Positions 13,501 through 26,600 of a DNA stretch of 64,000 nt are shown here, piece after piece. Source of the DNA: Aphrophora alni (Eukaryota; Arthropoda; Insecta; Hemiptera; Aphrophoridae); the NCBI GenBank assembly GCA_963513935.1, contig OY740768.1, forward strand, positions 37,070,368 through 37,134,367, in the 5' to 3' direction. Each line of letters starts with the position of its first letter. The first letter of the stretch is position 1. A program made the position numbers and the translations under genes. The notes below the pieces were generated by a model. It did no database searches and had not been told where the DNA came from. It saw only the letters and a list, made by a program, of their open reading frames with translations.

Positions 13501-16500
13501 CCTCCTTTATTTCGGCCTCTGTGAGTTTTTGATAGTTGGACCAATTTGCCTTATCAAAGTTCGAAGTTGTGCGTGGGATTGGAGCTGATACCTCAGGGCC
13601 GAGGTCAATGGACAGGACTGACATTCGGTGAACACTTCCTAGGTCTTACAAGACAGTTCTTTTGCATTTTTTATATAGGTCTGCTGTTACCATCACAAGA
13701 TCTGGGTTAGTTGTACTCCCAGAGTAGTGCAGATAGGTTCCCGGGTCCTCAGGATTGTATACAAGTTCCAAGTTCTTGCTGTTTATGAGATCCTCCACTG
13801 TCCTTCCAGATGTATTATAGTAGTTATATCCCCATTTTGGAGATGCTGCATTAAAATCTCCCATGATAACACACGCAGAAGGGATCTCCAAAATATCCAG
13901 CTGAAGACGTTTATTTTTTGGAGAACTGTAAATGCAGTACAGAGTGAATTTCCTATTCTCAGATCAGATTCGCAGCTTTACTATTTCGGATGTATCATGT
14001 ACGCTCATTTGCTTTACCACAGCAAAATCAGACTTTAAGCTATTTCTGACTGCAATCAACATTCCACTGGCAACCTGTCTGGACTTATATAAAGGGTATA
14101 TCGTAAAATCATTTATCTTGTACTTAATAATGTTTTCTTCCGTGATATTGGCTTCGTTAATCATAATACAATCATTCAATGCAAAAAGGAAGTAATTAAA
14201 CTATATTTAAAATAGTAATATGTGATAGGGGAATAGCAAATCATGGGTTTTTAAGCTTGTTCAAAAGTAAGACAATTAATCAATATTCATCCTTCTGTGC
14301 AATTTATTTGTTTTCAACCTTTGCTAAGGCAGAAAGAAGGTCATTTCAAATGATGATTAGGTAGAATTCAGTTATTCAGAAAAACTATTTTGTTAAGTTT
14401 GATTTTACTTACCCAGTATACAAAGTTTGAGGTGAGTTTGGTAATCGCAAAAAACCACTTTTTTTTTACCAATTTTAACATTTCATTGGTTCAAGAAACC
14501 GAAAAAATGATTTTCTACATGCCATCAGTCCGTTGTCTGTGCATAAGCACGATAACAGAAAAAATCAGAAAAATCAAATTGAAAATATCAAATTGCGGCC
14601 AATATATACAGTTTTGGTTACTCGTGTGTTATTCAACTTTAAAACACATTAAAGTAGATACAAATTTGCAGCTTTCAATTCTACAAGTTATAGTATCACC
14701 ATAGATTTCTACAATGATAATTATTGTAAAAAATATAACTTCAAACCTTGACCTCTCAAGAAAATATGATTTTCGTATGTAAGAATTTGCAGGGGAAAGT
14801 CACCAACATGAGAATAGTGATTTTTAATATATACAGATCTACAAGGCTGGTAAAGGTTTAGTCAATGTCAAGAAAGTAGTGATATATAGAATAGATTAGA
14901 TTGGATTATTGGAGTATGAGGACTCAAGATCCTTGTACTTCAACTTAAGCTTATTGTACACCCCCAACGAGGCTCAGGAGCTTCCGTCCTATGCTAGCAT
15001 CGGAGTCATGACCTGGTTGTAGAGGCCCAAAGATGGCTCATCTTTTAGCTTCAAGCCTCTCACATTCCAGGATCATAATGCCTAGCTAACCATTTACATA
15101 GTCTACAAGCGAGGTCACTATTGGTGATCCTAAGTGTTTCTTTGTGCCCATGTCCAGTAAGTGATTCTATAACTTGTTTTAGAAAGCCTCTATTCAGCCT
15201 CAATAATGAGTTGGTTAGCAGTGCCTGAATTGTTCTGAGTTGGTTTCATTGTTCTTTTTAGTTTTAGTGGATTGTTCTGTATTTGTGCAACAATATCCAT
15301 AATTTGACATTTAATTTCAAACAGGTGTTCACTTTTTCCGGTACACAATACATCCCCACATACAATAATATAATTATGTTATACCTGGTGAATGTTGTGG
15401 CCAATAGTGTAGACTTCCATGACCAATCCACTGTACAGGGAAACGCTGTTTTAAGTGCGTGTAAATGTCTCATGAAAAAAAGGATAGGTGCAACATCTTG
15501 CTGGAAGTACATTTGACATCTCAAAGCTAGTGAAACTTCTTCCAGCAGCTGTGTCAATTGTTCTTGAAGAAATTGTAAGTAGATTTCAGAAATCTACTTA
15601 AGTATCCAGGGAATATGAATGGTCCGATCAGCTGATTGTGAATTAAGCCACACCACACATTTCACTATCGAATTAGGATTGATTTTGGCCTAATTATCCT
15701 CGTTGCGTAAGTTGTTGACACAATCCCTAGTGAATGTTAAGCTGAGGATTTGTATTCAACCAATTGCAGAACACCAAATGAGATAGACTGTTTACTGGAT
15801 GTAGATGCTGAATTTGTTGTTTGTGGCAAAGATAAAACTTGTTTTGATTAAGTGTTTTCCACAACATAGAATGTGGAACTCTGACCTTTCTTGAAAGACT
15901 TCGGGTACTGATAGCTGGACTATATTGAACGGCATGAATTATAATTTCATCAATATCAGTATGGTGTTGTACAGAACGTTTGTCCCTGATACAAATACTG
16001 GTAAGTGAACCAATTTCCTGGAGTTTTTGGAACGTCACATTAATTGTTTTAGAATCTGGAATCCTGCTTAGGGATAACATGTTTCATATTTTATAACAGC
16101 AGCTGAAACATTAACCACATTAATATACACCCATATCATGTAAAAACCAAATCTTTAGTATATTCCTTGCTCATTAATAAGTATGACATTACTACAATGA
16201 TTCACTAATTACAGTTAAATTAACATAAAGTCACAGAATACTTTCACTACTAACAGTAACAACACAAACCATACTCATTTCCTGATAAGCTTCTGTAGCT
16301 AACCTAACGAAATGATTCAAATAATGTACAATTCTAAAACTGTAATTGTTAATCAGCTATTATTACTGTATTGGCATCCTATGAAATCATCAAGAAAGCT
16401 GACTGGAAAATTTTTCAAGCCGCAACCAGAGATGCAAAGTTGGAGGAATGCAGTCTTGAAAGCATAGAGAGCGCTCTCCACCAAGCAGAGAAGAAAGCCA

Positions 16501-18960
16501 TACCACAGAGAAAATCTCTCTTATTACTGTATTGCTATCCTATGAAATAAACATTTCAAAAAGGTTTATGTTTTTATTTAAAATCTATATTGCAATCTTA
16601 GTAATATTTGTAACTTTATTAGACAGTTATTGAAATGATTAGTTATTATTATCAACTTTATTTATTTACTTTTTTGGTGTTGTAGACAATTATCAAGAAA
16701 TTAATTTTTTTTTGTTGATAACTTGTTATCTCTTGAGCTACTGGTACATAAAAAAACTAAACCTTTTGTGCGTTATGAAAATATTTCGTCTTTTTTAAAG
16801 GTTTTGTACAGTTTTTGAGATTTGTGATATTAAAAGTTTTAAATGGCCACCATTTTGAAAATATTTGATATAAAGTCTTTGTTTTTGGTACAATATTATA
16901 AATGTGTATACACAATCTGAACTAAATGTCTTATCTAATTCCAAAGTTATAACTTTAAAAAAAATAAAAAACAAAATGGTGGATATTCGGAAATGAAGTA
17001 TTTTCGGACATATGTTTTATGAACTTTTTTCTTTGTTTTCACTTGGAAAATGAATTCTGAGAGTGCCTAAAGGAATTTGTGAAACATCCTGTATATAAAA
17101 AAATACTGTCCATGTTCTATTATATTCAAGCTATGATATTTATAGATTATGATCGTTCTAGGTTGTTGTTGTTTCCAATGGCTGTTCCTTGTGTTCTCAA
17201 CAGGTCTAAGTTTAAGTAAAAATATTTTGTTTCAGATTTGTTTTGGACTTGCTGCTGTCTTTATGATATTCTTATGGCCTAAACATGCAGTTGCCTGTGA
17301 ACCTCTTTACCTTTTAATGTACTGCCATTCTGCTTTCTGGTTCATTGTATTAGTAAGTATTTCTTATAAATATTTTTATGTTTCATTTTATTTGAGTTAT
17401 GTTTCATATTAATATAACAAATCATGGTTATACTTTATTTTATTTATAACAGATAATTGCTACTGTAGAGTAGGAAGGGTACATATATAATTTTAACAAA
17501 TTTAAATAGGAAATGAAGCCATTGATGGGTGTTAACCATATTCAAAGTCATTTTGAAGTACCTGTTACTTTTAATGATAGAATTAGATTAATTTATTTTA
17601 CTGGATGGTTGAAAAAATATGTAGCCAAACTTCAGAAAATGATTGTACCTACAAAAGTAAAGAAAAAGTTCCTATTAACATACGTTTGAAAACTATCGGT
17701 TTTGAGTGTGCCATCATGTTTGTATGTTTGTGTTATAATGATATTGAATTTCAGCTATGTAAATAGACATATGAAAGTCACCTCAGCAGGGCTCATATCA
17801 TAAATTTCAAACCCTGGCCTAACTAAATATAATCATAATCAAAAGAAATCCATTTCATAGCCAATTTTACAAAGCACCTGGCATTTCAATCATTTTGTAA
17901 TAAATTAAATAAAAGTGAAGTTAAAATTAAAAGAAGGAAGTAGTAAGAGGACTAAAGTAGGCAGAGGAGACAATAATAAGAATCATCACTTGGACTCAGG
18001 ACACCCTTTAAAACCGTTTCTTAAATTTGTGCTCAAGCCAATTTAAGATTATTATATTAAACCAAGAACCCGAGATTAAGAGACAAAAAAGTAAACCTCA
18101 TTAAATGGTAATTTTAAAATAGAAGAAACTAGTAATGAGTGCGCTACTTAATCACAAATTTATCTTCAGAACATTTTGGGAAGCTTAACCCTTTGGATCC
18201 CAGATATTTTTCTGAGTTTCTGCATAAAATCCCAGGCATTTTCAATGTTGTATATGTATAAAACCCCAATACGATTATCATGCTTATGTAAGGTTTTTCA
18301 ATATACAGTACAACCTCGTTAAGTCAGAACAGCCGGGACCACGGCCAATCCGTGTTAGCCAGAGAAAGAGCAGAAAACACACAAAAAAAAAAGAAAATAT
18401 ACATACTGTACGTAATATAATTTCCTTTATTACGGAGAAAAACACTTTAAAAATATTTTCTCATCACAATAAAACAACAAACACATCTGTGACTGTACAG
18501 GTATGTCTACTTTTTGGAGAATAAAGCCTGTAAGTTTCTGTTGCTTCAGCTTCGAGTAACGTTTACGTCCCGTACGGTTGCACATCCGTTTCAACATGAG
18601 AAGCCCGGCAATTGTAATCTCGCTCTGATGCTCAAAATACACCATCAATTCATCCAAGTGAGATGTGGGGCAACCAGTAAAGTGTGCCAATCACTTGGGT
18701 GACAATGACTCACTACGCCAGCATGCAGCGCTACAGGTAGGCATCAGATGTACAGTCATGGCAAACAAACTCGGTTGCGTGAACTCGGCGTAAACACAAT
18801 CACCGTACAATACTCTATGATTATGCGCCCGTATAAAGCAATAGCGCTACCAAAAAGCATATTTTATATTAATTTATATTTATGTTTATTTATTGCAAAC
18901 CGGTCCAGGTTACCTGGAGATCCGACTTAACTAGATTGTACTGTAATTAATATTCTTGTA

Positions 18961-19012
<52 letters not shown>

Positions 19013-22000
19013 CTTTCGGTAAAAGGTTGCTTTATAATAAACTAACAAAATAAATTAGCCATGTGCATACATTAAAAAAAATCATATTTTGAAAATGTGT
19101 ACTTACATATATTATTTTTTCAATTTTTTTTATTGTTCCACAATAAGAAGTAAAAAAAAAAAATTATCATCAAAACAAAACACGCCACACAGTAGAGTAC
19201 CTATTATTGAACATCTATACCAAATTATATTAATTTCCATCCAAAAACAAAAAGTTATATATTTTTATGAGTCCTTTACGTGGAATTTGCAACATGACCT
19301 AAAAGTATTGTTTGTTATAATTTATTCACTCAATATGGTAAAAATCACTGTTTATATTTCACATCAAATAACACATTATGTCAAAAAAAAAAAAAACTAC
19401 AATACCTAGTAAAAATTGTCCTAACATTTAAAAATTATTTTTAAAACTACATACAGTCAGAAAAAGTGGTATACTTAGCACTTGTGATGAGTACTAGCTG
19501 CTTGGAAAATCACAGCAATTCACTGCCCACCAAATTAGAGTTGTTTTAGGAACTGTACAACAGTCTTCGAGTACTATTTAAGGTATTTTATGGATAAATC
19601 AGGTCTTCCTGAATAATTCGATATAAATATCAAGTTGTTCTTAGAATAATTAAATAAGTTGCTTATTAAAAAATATAATTTGAAATGTCCGGAAGACCGG
19701 GGTTTTACGTAGATACATTTGGGGTTTTACGTAGATACTGCCGATATTCGGAAAACCAGACGTTGGGATCGAAAGGTTTAAGACATTCTTCTAAATTAGA
19801 ACTCCTTATTAATTTTTAGTAAACTTTGAATGAACTTATAGGATTGTATATAGTAAATACAAAGAACTAATTAAACATTAATCAATCATTCCATATTTTC
19901 ACCAGGTAATGACTATTTTATATTGTCTAAAAATACATAGCACAATTAGTATTTTATTTTACTGTATTTTCTGAAAAGAAGGGGGAGAACAAATTTTAGA
20001 AGAGGTTGATAAGTTGAGTCCAGATTTTGTATACATAATATTTATATAACCAGTATACCAAAATTCAAGACTTTATTTTTTACATTTTAAAATGGCGATT
20101 GTATAACAATATTAGTGTTGATTTATTATTATTATTTTTTTTTTAACTGATGGTTTTACACAAAAATTACAAATGGCAAAAGTGTTTGCCTTCTTTATGT
20201 TGAATATAGTGTCATCTTTATTTTTATTGTGGGTCAAAGGATAGCAGAGTTATTGATAAAATGACATAAAAAGTTGTTTTTTTTGGTAATTGATTACAAC
20301 ACCCAAAAGTTTATATCAGTTTTTATTTATTATTATTGTTTGAAGTACATGTTACACTACATTATATTAGTATAATTAGGATTAATATTAGATGAATTTT
20401 TTTTTTCAGAATACACAAATATTTTGCCAAGAGCTGCATACAACCAAAATATTTTTGAATTCTGAGAAATGTTTCCTTTGAATGTGTCTTTACTTTATTC
20501 ATGATTAATAATAACTTGTAAATTTAAATTTAACATAAAATAGTGTAAAAGACTGTCAACTTCATTTTCAAATTGTTCATAACTTTTGAAGCTGTGAAAT
20601 AAAATTGAAAGGAAAGATATTGAGAATATTTGGGGCACATTTTTTTCCAATAAATCTACAAGTGATAGTTTATTTATAATAATTTTTATAATAATAAAAT
20701 CTTATTATTTTTTATTACTTGTTAATATTATAATGTGTTTTAGGTTTTTGATCATTTTCTCAAATGGAAACACCATATTTTAAGATTAGACGGGTATCTG
20801 ACAGCTTATGAAAAAATGACCAAGTATGGGTCTCTACCATTTTTTATTGTGTCTTTAGGTAAGTTAAAATAAAAATCCATTCAATTTTCCATATTTATAA
20901 AGATTTTGAAAATTATATAATATCTGTTAAAAATTAATTTTATGATCTTTATTATAAATCTATTTTTAAAGTGGATTAAAAAATACTTAAAAATATTTCC
21001 TCCCCTAAGGTATCAGTTCATCTAAGCAGAGGGATTTAGTGTATAATTTGTTTTGTTTCATACAAGCAAATATTACTCAAATTGAAAATGTGAACATATT
21101 AGGCTTTTAAATTGCACATTGAATATATTAGAAATTCTGAACAATTTTATTTGAGTATGAAACTTGGTTAATTTGTTATGCTAATATTTAAATTATAATT
21201 ACTTTCAAAAGTCTGGCCAAGTTAATTTTACAATTAACTTATTTATTAACTCGTAAATCTTGAGTTTTACTTGTTACTACATTTGGATTAGAAAAATGAG
21301 TAGAGAAAAAAACATCAATATCTTTATTTTGAAATAAATAGTCTACCAAAAAAAAAAATGTACAATACAATTAGTGTAGCATTACTATGACATCTGATCT
21401 GTGAACTACTAATTATAGAACAACCCTTAAAAATACTGGATAATAAATTTAAAATGTAAAGAAAACTATTTTAATTTACTGTAACTTTATTTTAAAATTT
21501 AAATAATAAAATCTATCATATAGTTTATCAGTAGGTGATTTTTTTTATTTATTATGTAAATTTTTAAAAAAATTTGTTCAGTTTTTATGTTTTTTGGTAA
21601 GAAATTCTATTCAACCTTGAAAAGCCGTGTATTTTGAAAAAAAAATTCTTAGTCCTTAACTTCCCTCACATGCATCATTGTACGATTCTGGATGTTACGA
21701 GAAATAAGTTCAGTTCCATTGTTGTCACTTCGTATGTCAAATATTTTTAAAACTGAATCTATCTTATGAAGTCCTTGATTATGATTCTTTACTAGTAAAT
21801 TCTGATTACATGTTTCAAAATGATGTCTGTTCAAAATCTTAAAAAAAATTAATAATATAATCAAATTTTAATATTTATAAAAATTTAATAATCCGAGTGA
21901 ATTAAAAATACATTTTTATCACGTAACAAATTTTAGAAATTAAATAAACAAGAAAAGTTGTTCAACATATTTTTCATGGGATAGTTTTTGATCCCTAACT

Positions 22001-23623
22001 TCTTTAGATATTTTTCAAGAGTCTCTCAATTTTGTAGAAACCTTTACTAAGTTAATTAATCTATTAAATTCCCTTATACATTTTAAAATAGTGATAATTC
22101 TAAATCGGCAAAACATGAAAAGATATTTTAAAGTTTTATATTTTTTAGGAAATGTGGAAAATAACAAATTTCATTTTTGTAATAAAATAATTGTTTTGCA
22201 GTGGTTTCATGGATTGATCTAGATTGAATATGGTGTATGGTTTTTAAGTGTATTTGACCCAATAATTTCTCAAACATTGAACCCAGTGTGATTATAATTA
22301 TCAGTCGTAGAATAAGAAATTAATGTTTCCATTTTTGCAAAGGAATCTGTATAATGATGGTTGTTATCACAATTTATCTTCAGCTGCAAATGATTCCATT
22401 TCGTTGCACGAAGAATAGCTGGTCTTCACCCTTGATCATTGCCTTGGGGATTACATTAGCTGAGTTAGCTGTCCTTGCTTATATCATCATAACTTATATA
22501 GGTAAATATAAATGCTTCTTGTAAATCTTATTGTTTTTTGTAAAAATATATTTATTAATTTAATTTTGATTAATTACATTAAGAATTAAAAATCAAAGTA
22601 TGAGGGGGCTATTATTTAAAAACAAGAATATACTTCCAAACCATTTTTATTGTTATTTGATGTATATATCTTACATACATAGTTTCTGTCATTGTTGAGA
22701 CACTTGTCATAGTGTCCTGGTGTTATATCCCATCATCATTGAACGGTGTAATCTTACAATCTAAACCACAAATATACTACTTCTTTAACCTCATTGTTCT
22801 TTTGGTGAAGAAGAACGGATTTCAGATGTTGATCCATACAACAATTTGTGAGGTCTGGATTGTAAGATGGATCATCAAATTGTTCCCAGTTGAAGCTTGT
22901 GAGAAGATGTTGTGTTACAGTTACAGTGGCAGTTGGCATGCCTTGTTTTGAATTAGCACAAGACCAATAAATGTCACTTATTTTGAATCGCATAACAGAA
23001 TTTCTTAAGTGTTTTGCAATAGACACTTGTGTTCATTGACGGGTTTATTGCAAAAAATCCACAAGCATAGCATCTTTTGTCTGTTCCAAAGCACTGGTAT
23101 AAATAATCTTCCAAGTGGAAAATTTCTGCAGCGGCAGTATTTAGAAATTGAATTTACTTTCTACATAATCCTCATATTATATTATCAGTAATTAATATAA
23201 GTATTTTGATATAAGCCTAATTGATATCAATAATAATTGATATAAGCCTAAAGCTCGTTATCAAATATATTTAAACTAAAGAGAAGTTACAATTTATTTT
23301 AATAATTCATTAGATACAATCTTGTAACTTTTCTAAATATTTTCAAAGCCATAATTGACACTGTTAAAACCAGGTATTGTAACTTCAAAATTTATTTCTC
23401 ATTAAATAATTATATAAATAATGGAAGAATATGTTTATATAATTGAAATTATTAGGCGTTATTTAATTATTAATATCGTAATGTAACCCTAGAACAAATA
23501 ATTTAAATTACACTTATCATAAAAATTAACAGTACATATCACATTTTAAAAATAAAACAAGTTAATATTAGATGTTAAACTAAATAAATAAATGAATAAG
23601 GACATGTGAACATGTACGGAAAG

Positions 23624-23659
<36 letters not shown>

Positions 23660-26600
23660 TTGGCGCTGGCGGTAATATTATTATGTTAGACTTACCGACT
23701 TGTTATGTGGACTGTATATGATGATTCTTACGGATACCGATGCTGCGATGTCGAGTTGAGAAGGCGGGTGCACCCTGGCGAATCTGTTGTCCAGTCTCGA
23801 GGGAGACGCGATGATAATTCTTCAGTGGCTCAAACACTACTGCTGTGTAGCTTGCCTTATGCTCTTACCCCCTCCCCTTACCTCTGTCTTATACGAAATT
23901 ATTTGCCAATAGGCACAAACAATATATATATATTGTAATAGGAAAGCATTGTGGTTATAAAAGAAATTAACTTTTAAATGGTGCCATTGTTTTAAAATGA
24001 AACAGTGTAGTTAGTTAAATCAGGATTCACACTAAAAGATATAACTATGTGGGTTAGTACTGTAAAGTAAACAGCTGTCAATTATTATGTCATCAAGTTC
24101 AAACAATGATATTGGAACCACAAATTTGTACTGTTATGTGAAGGAGTGAAATTCAAGTGTTTTAAAATAGAAACCTAATAATTTATATCTGATTAACTTA
24201 TGGTAAATTAACAGTGACTTAAAAATAAAAACATTTTATGTGTTATTGGATTTGATACTAGAACTATCCAAATTAGTCGAAAATAAATTATAGTCCTTTC
24301 ATATTCATATTATATTGACACTAAAAGAAATTAATATAATATAACTTTTATTATACACTTCGAAATTGATTTTCAACAAGAAACAATTGCTGAGAATTGA
24401 TCTAACATAATCTCATGTTAATTTCCATTAAAGTACTGGAAGTAAGAATTTTATGAATTTTAATGTAAATATTTGTAATTTTGGGATTATAAAGGTTGAA
24501 TTAAAAGTATAAATAGATAAAATATGGTAAATCAAAAAGCCAATTGTAATACTATAGATCTGAAATTAACATCCACCTTTTATTCATATTTGAACAATCT
24601 TCAAGTATAAAAAAGAAAAGAAAAAAAGATTGGTAATATATACCACGAGGGCTGAAAAAAGTAATGCAATTCATTTTGTAAGTGAAATTTCATACAGAGA
24701 TATGTCAACACTGCACAATATCCTTTTCTTACCGCCGCCGAGTGAATATGACATCAACAGTTGTCTGTTTGTTTTCATTTCAAAGTAATTATAGAAAACC
24801 ATTTAGTGTGAAGATTTGAAAAATAAAGTTTTACAGTCGATGAACAAATCATTGTATAGAAAATATTTATTTATGGTGAGGAAGTAATATCATATGCTAG
24901 TACAAATCTTTCATTGAAGGAAGGGAATATGTTGAAGATGAACATCAAGTAGGTTGACCATCAATATTATGTACATAGGTTTTAATAACCATACCTTTTA
25001 TCCTTGTACAAGAAGATCGACATATAAGTGTTCGATGTTTAGCCAAAATTGTCTTATAACAGAAGTGTCCAGACCATCCTTACAAAAGATTTGATGATGA
25101 AACGAGTTGCTGGTCGTTGGGTTCCCCATTTGTTATTGCCTGACCAAATGGGGTATCTAACTGTAGTCTGCCAAGGACTACAAAATAGGATAAGAGAACA
25201 TGGAAAACGTTTCATTAACGTCATTGTCACAGTAGATGAGTCTTGGATGTTTTATATTAGTTCAGATCATAAAACTTCACATTTCACAAAATTTTCTTTG
25301 ACCGATTTTGTGATTTTCACCTTTCTATGCATCTGTTATTTATTTTAATTGTTTTATCTGAAAGCATTGGAATTCATAAAAAAAATTGAGATGTGGTGAA
25401 TAATAATCTTTGTTATTTTAGACTTTGGTATTTGGATATGAGAAAGTTAGTGCAGTGTTTGTTAACTCTTAATTTTGTTTTACAGTACAAGTGTATCGTT
25501 TTAACAAAGTACGACCAGTTCCAGATGTGGATGTAATGGATTCTTGGGAAGTGTTGCCAAGTCTTATAAGGCAAGAAGTTGGCTTCAGGTAAGGAGACTT
25601 ATGTTAATATTTCAGGATTCTGACCAGATAATATATTCTCATTTCTGTTGAAATACAATATGTGAAATATTTGGTAGTAATATTTTTAGAACAGCCACAA
25701 CACTTTTCGAAGTGAAAATAATTCCTGTGGTATGAATTTGTGTTAAGGCTGTTTAACAAACGACTTATGTTGGTCTCCTTAGTAAAATTACTTGATACAA
25801 AAAAGACGAACAGTTTATGATCTCTGATAAATTACTATAATAGCAACAATATAGGTATCTGGTGATTGGTTTAGGTCAGGTCAGGTCAGTTCAACAATTT
25901 AGCTAATTGAGCTTAACATACAAGTACGAGTGTGTTTAATAAATAATAAGACTGTTACAATAAGTCACATTTATATGTAAAAGAATTTTAATGTTTTTGA
26001 TATAGTACTCTTTCGCAAAAAAAAACTTTCACTCTGACTTAATAAAAAGGTATGTTTAAGATGAAAATTTGTGATATCTTCATGTTCTGTCAAATACAGT
26101 ATGATTAAAATTATGTCTGAATGCATAGTACAATTGATGACCACATACCATTAGAATTCATTGTAAGACTTAAACTTTATATTTGCGATCCTACATTAAT
26201 ATTGGTTTAATGTTTGGGTACCACACCCTATGCAACTCGTCCATATCAAGGCCACACCCGTTATAACATATTTTAATTTTTTAGTCATTAGGTTTTGTTT
26301 ATGATAATGGAATGACTAGGTGTATTCATTTAATAAAAAATAATTGTACTGGAATTCTCATTAGTACTTCACTGTCCAATAAATATACAAACAGACATTT
26401 GACTTGAAATCTTTATTTAAATGAAATAACTTTCTTTTATTTTAAACCGAAATAACATTATAGTAATTATCGTCTGAAATATATATTAAAGATTTGGTTC
26501 AACACAATAATATCAACTGAAAGTTTTTATTCAATTCATATTATGTTATAAACATCTAGATACTGTTAAAAAAATACAACTATTTTCTCTTAAAATCAAT

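Larger units (their letters stand above)
10577..14179 (-). mobile_element. Non-LTR retrotransposon with RNase H, 5'-truncated, antisense in intron 1
   Basis: On the minus strand, in order: apurinic-type endonuclease (14179-13646), linker (13645-13333), reverse transcriptase (13332-11712), RNase H (11683-10913) and a Cys/His-rich tail (about 10800-10618). The element ends in an AACAACAACAATAACAA-type tail at about 10596-10577. ORF1 and the start of the endonuclease are missing. The domain order EN-RT-RNase H fits I-like clades (I, LOA, R1-related with RNase H) rather than Jockey or RTE, which lack RNase H. Frameshifts separate the frames, but the RT and RNase H blocks are open for 379 and 256 residues, so the insertion is fairly young. 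Confidence 0.85.

Noticed and set aside
14900..15100. Possible start of a LINE endonuclease (SWNVRGLK on the minus strand)
   Set aside because: Only about 25 codons before stops, and it does not connect in position to the LINE at 10577-14179.
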